From Candidatus Eiseniibacteriota bacterium (GTDB lineage: Bacteria > Joyebacterota > Joyebacteria > Joyebacterales > Joyebacteraceae): a DNA stretch of 8,182 nt. The DNA lies in contig JAUWRQ010000026.1 in NCBI GenBank assembly GCA_030610515.1, forward strand, positions 1 through 8,182, written 5' to 3'. Of this stretch, positions 7,384 to 8,182 are shown in pieces; the first letter of the stretch is position 1, and each line of letters starts with the position of its first letter. A program made the position numbers and the translations under genes. The notes beneath the pieces are model-generated. The model worked only from the letters and a program-made list of their open reading frames with translations, had not been told where the DNA came from and made no database searches.

Positions 7384-7491
7384 GCGGCCGGAGATACCGC
7401 GGCTGGGCCGTAGCTCGCGCGCACAGGGTGAGGTGCCGGAGAGCGGCCGGACGTCGCGGGATCGCGAAGACAACACTTCGGAGGATACGAG

Positions 7492-7887
7492 ATGTCGACA
7501 TCAGCAAGGTACTGGAGGGAAATACCGCAGCGCTACAGGCTCGAAGCTGCGAAGTGCACCTCCTGCGGTAAGCAGTTCTTCCCGCCGAGGCTCGTGTGCA
7601 ACGGGTGCGGCGGACGGGAATTCGAGGCGACGAAGCTCTCCGACAAGGGCAAGCTCGCCACCTATACGGTGATTCGCATCGCCCCGTCGGACCTCACGCA
7701 GCAGGCGCCGTACGCGATCGGCATCGCCGAGTTCGACGGAGGCCTCCGCGTGACGGCTCAGGTCGCCGACGTCGATTTCGACGAGCTCAAGGTAGGTATG
7801 CCGGTCCGGATAGAGTTCAGGAGGATCCGCGAGGAAGGCGAAGCGGGCATCCTCTGCTACGGCTACAAGTTCGTTCCGGTGAGGTAG
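7492..7887 (+). CDS. DUF35 zinc-ribbon/OB-fold protein, thiolase-HMG-CoA synthase scaffold
   Basis: 131-residue protein with an N-terminal helix (MSTSARYWREIPQRYRLEAA), a rubredoxin-like zinc ribbon with Cys22-x2-Cys25 and Cys36-x2-Cys39, and a C-terminal OB-fold (about 48-131; KLATYTVIRIAP, YAIGIAEF, GMPVRIEFRR, CYGYKFVPV). In archaea this family bridges thiolase and HMG-CoA synthase and helps form their shared CoA-binding site. The same gene order here supports that role. Some relatives act as partners of other thiolases or in steroid aldol cleavage, so the substrate is not fixed by the family. ATG 7492 has GGAGGA (7480-7485) six bases upstream. The 108-base gap before it contains nothing else recognised. 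All four zinc ligands are present. Confidence 0.92.
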   Translation: MSTSARYWREIPQRYRLEAAKCTSCGKQFFPPRLVCNGCGGREFEATKLSDKGKLATYTVIRIAPSDLTQQAPYAIGIAEFDGGLRVTAQVADVDFDELKVGMPVRIEFRRIREEGEAGILCYGYKFVPVR

Positions 7888-7901
7888 CTTCGCACCCGTC
7901 C

Positions 7902-7923
7902 GGATGCGCCGACACGCGCATCC
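7902..7923 (+). terminator. Hairpin just downstream of the DUF35 gene, possible weak terminator or attenuator
   Basis: GGATGCGC (7902-7909), loop CGACAC and GCGCATCC (7916-7923) form a perfect 8-bp stem starting 15 bases after the stop codon. No T-run follows, so an ordinary intrinsic terminator is doubtful. Its right arm is also the left arm of the structured repeat, which can instead pair with the identical GGATGCGC at 8002-8009. Confidence 0.35.
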
Positions 7924-8009
7924 CCTCGGGCGGGGCGCTCCGCTCGTTCGCCGCCGTGACGCCGCTCGCGCGGCGTGCGACGGCTCACAGCCCGCCTACG
8001 AGGATGCGC
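7916..8009 (+). repeat. Structured intergenic repeat, copy 2
   Basis: 94-base element in the 178-base gap between the DUF35 and carboxyltransferase genes, homologous to the reverse complement of copy 1. GCGCATCC (7916-7923) pairs with GGATGCGC (8002-8009) and GGCGGG (7929-7934) with CCCGCC (7991-7996). GCCGT (7953-7957) pairs with ACGGC (7980-7984) around an inner stem ACGCCGC (7959-7965), loop TCGC, GCGGCGT (7970-7976). Relative to copy 1 two inner base pairs changed on both sides (G-C to C-G and T-A to C-G), which keeps the hairpin. The most conserved stretch is TTCGCCGCCGTGA (7947-7959). The remaining 56 bases to the next gene hold only its ribosome site. Confidence 0.75.
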
Positions 8010-8050
8010 CGCGCCGGCAGCACCAGGCGGGCGCCGATGGGCCACGCAAC

Positions 8051-8058
8051 GGAGAGGA
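8051..8058 (+). promoter_or_regulatory. Ribosome binding site of the carboxyltransferase beta subunit
   Basis: GGAGAGGA lies seven bases before ATG 8066. It supports the short frame at the window's right end being a real gene start. Confidence 0.6.
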
Positions 8059-8065
8059 CGTGTAG

Positions 8066-8182
8066 ATGTATCGAATCGAGAGCAAGATCGACACGAAGAG
8101 CGCGGCGTTCGCTAGGAACAGCGCCCGAATGCGCGAGATCGTGAGCGAGTTCCGGGAGCGCCTGGAGACCGTCAAGCAGGGC
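8066..8182 (+). CDS. Acyl-CoA carboxylase carboxyltransferase (beta) subunit, 3' truncated by window edge
   Basis: Only the first 39 codons are visible and the frame is open to the last base. The N-terminus MYRIESKIDTKSAAFARNSA, followed by RMREIVSEFRERL and ending in VKQG, has the pattern of methylcrotonyl-CoA-carboxylase-type beta subunits: an ESK(I/L)D start, a helix with A-x-M-x-x-(L/I)-V-x-x-(L/F)-R, then a Gly-rich turn that precedes ERH...RGKL in this family. Propionyl-CoA carboxylase beta subunits usually have a shorter, different start. It would transfer the carboxyl group from biotin to an acyl-CoA and is a candidate partner for the biotin carboxylase and carrier protein at the left end of the window. 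The catalytic domains lie outside the window, so substrate assignment is tentative. Confidence 0.75.
   Translation, partial: MYRIESKIDTKSAAFARNSARMREIVSEFRERLETVKQG

Noticed and set aside
7384..7451. Direct repeat GCGGCCGGA at 7384-7392 and 7443-7451
   Set aside because: A nine-base GC-only match in a GC-rich gap is easily a chance event, and no further extension or structure was found.

Overview
The window is GC-rich, with G or C at most third codon positions, and tightly packed. All recognisable genes lie on the + strand, with Shine-Dalgarno sites and several 4-base stop/start overlaps, so it reads as one long operon or operon series. Two genes run off the edges: a biotin carboxylase at the left and an acyl-CoA carboxylase beta subunit at the right. 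A bacterium is the best guess, perhaps one of the uncultivated GC-rich lineages of the FCB type. The window holds no rRNA or other taxonomic marker, and one module is of archaeal type, so this placement is an inference.

Layout. 1-3931 is a propionyl-CoA/methylmalonyl-CoA block: biotin carboxylase (5' truncated), biotin carboxyl carrier protein with an EAMKMEN lysine, methylmalonyl-CoA mutase catalytic subunit without a cobalamin domain, and methylmalonyl-CoA epimerase. Next, overlapping by an ATGA, comes a leucine-dehydrogenase-family protein (3928-4974) that keeps the fold and the NAD site but lacks several residues the family uses for catalysis. After a 121-base gap with a 35-bp direct repeat comes a three-gene set in the order and style of archaea: HMG-CoA synthase (5096-6142), acetoacetyl-CoA-type thiolase (6226-7383) and a DUF35 zinc-ribbon/OB-fold protein (7492-7887). 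The window ends with the first 39 codons of a carboxyltransferase beta subunit (8066 onward), whose N-terminus looks more like methylcrotonyl-CoA than propionyl-CoA carboxylase.

How the genes may work together. Carboxylase, epimerase and mutase convert propionyl-CoA to succinyl-CoA. Thiolase, DUF35 and HMG-CoA synthase join (or split) acetyl-CoA units through acetoacetyl-CoA to HMG-CoA. With a leucine-dehydrogenase relative and an MCC-like beta subunit, the set could serve branched-chain amino acid or odd-chain acyl-CoA catabolism, or supply HMG-CoA for the mevalonate route. The sequence does not decide between these.

The most unusual features are two copies, in opposite orientation, of a roughly 95-105-bp intergenic element that folds into a long stem enclosing an inner hairpin. 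The inner stem shows compensatory base-pair changes between copies. One copy lies between the biotin carboxylase and carrier protein genes, the other between the DUF35 and beta-subunit genes. No promoter, tRNA, insertion sequence or CRISPR array could be supported.
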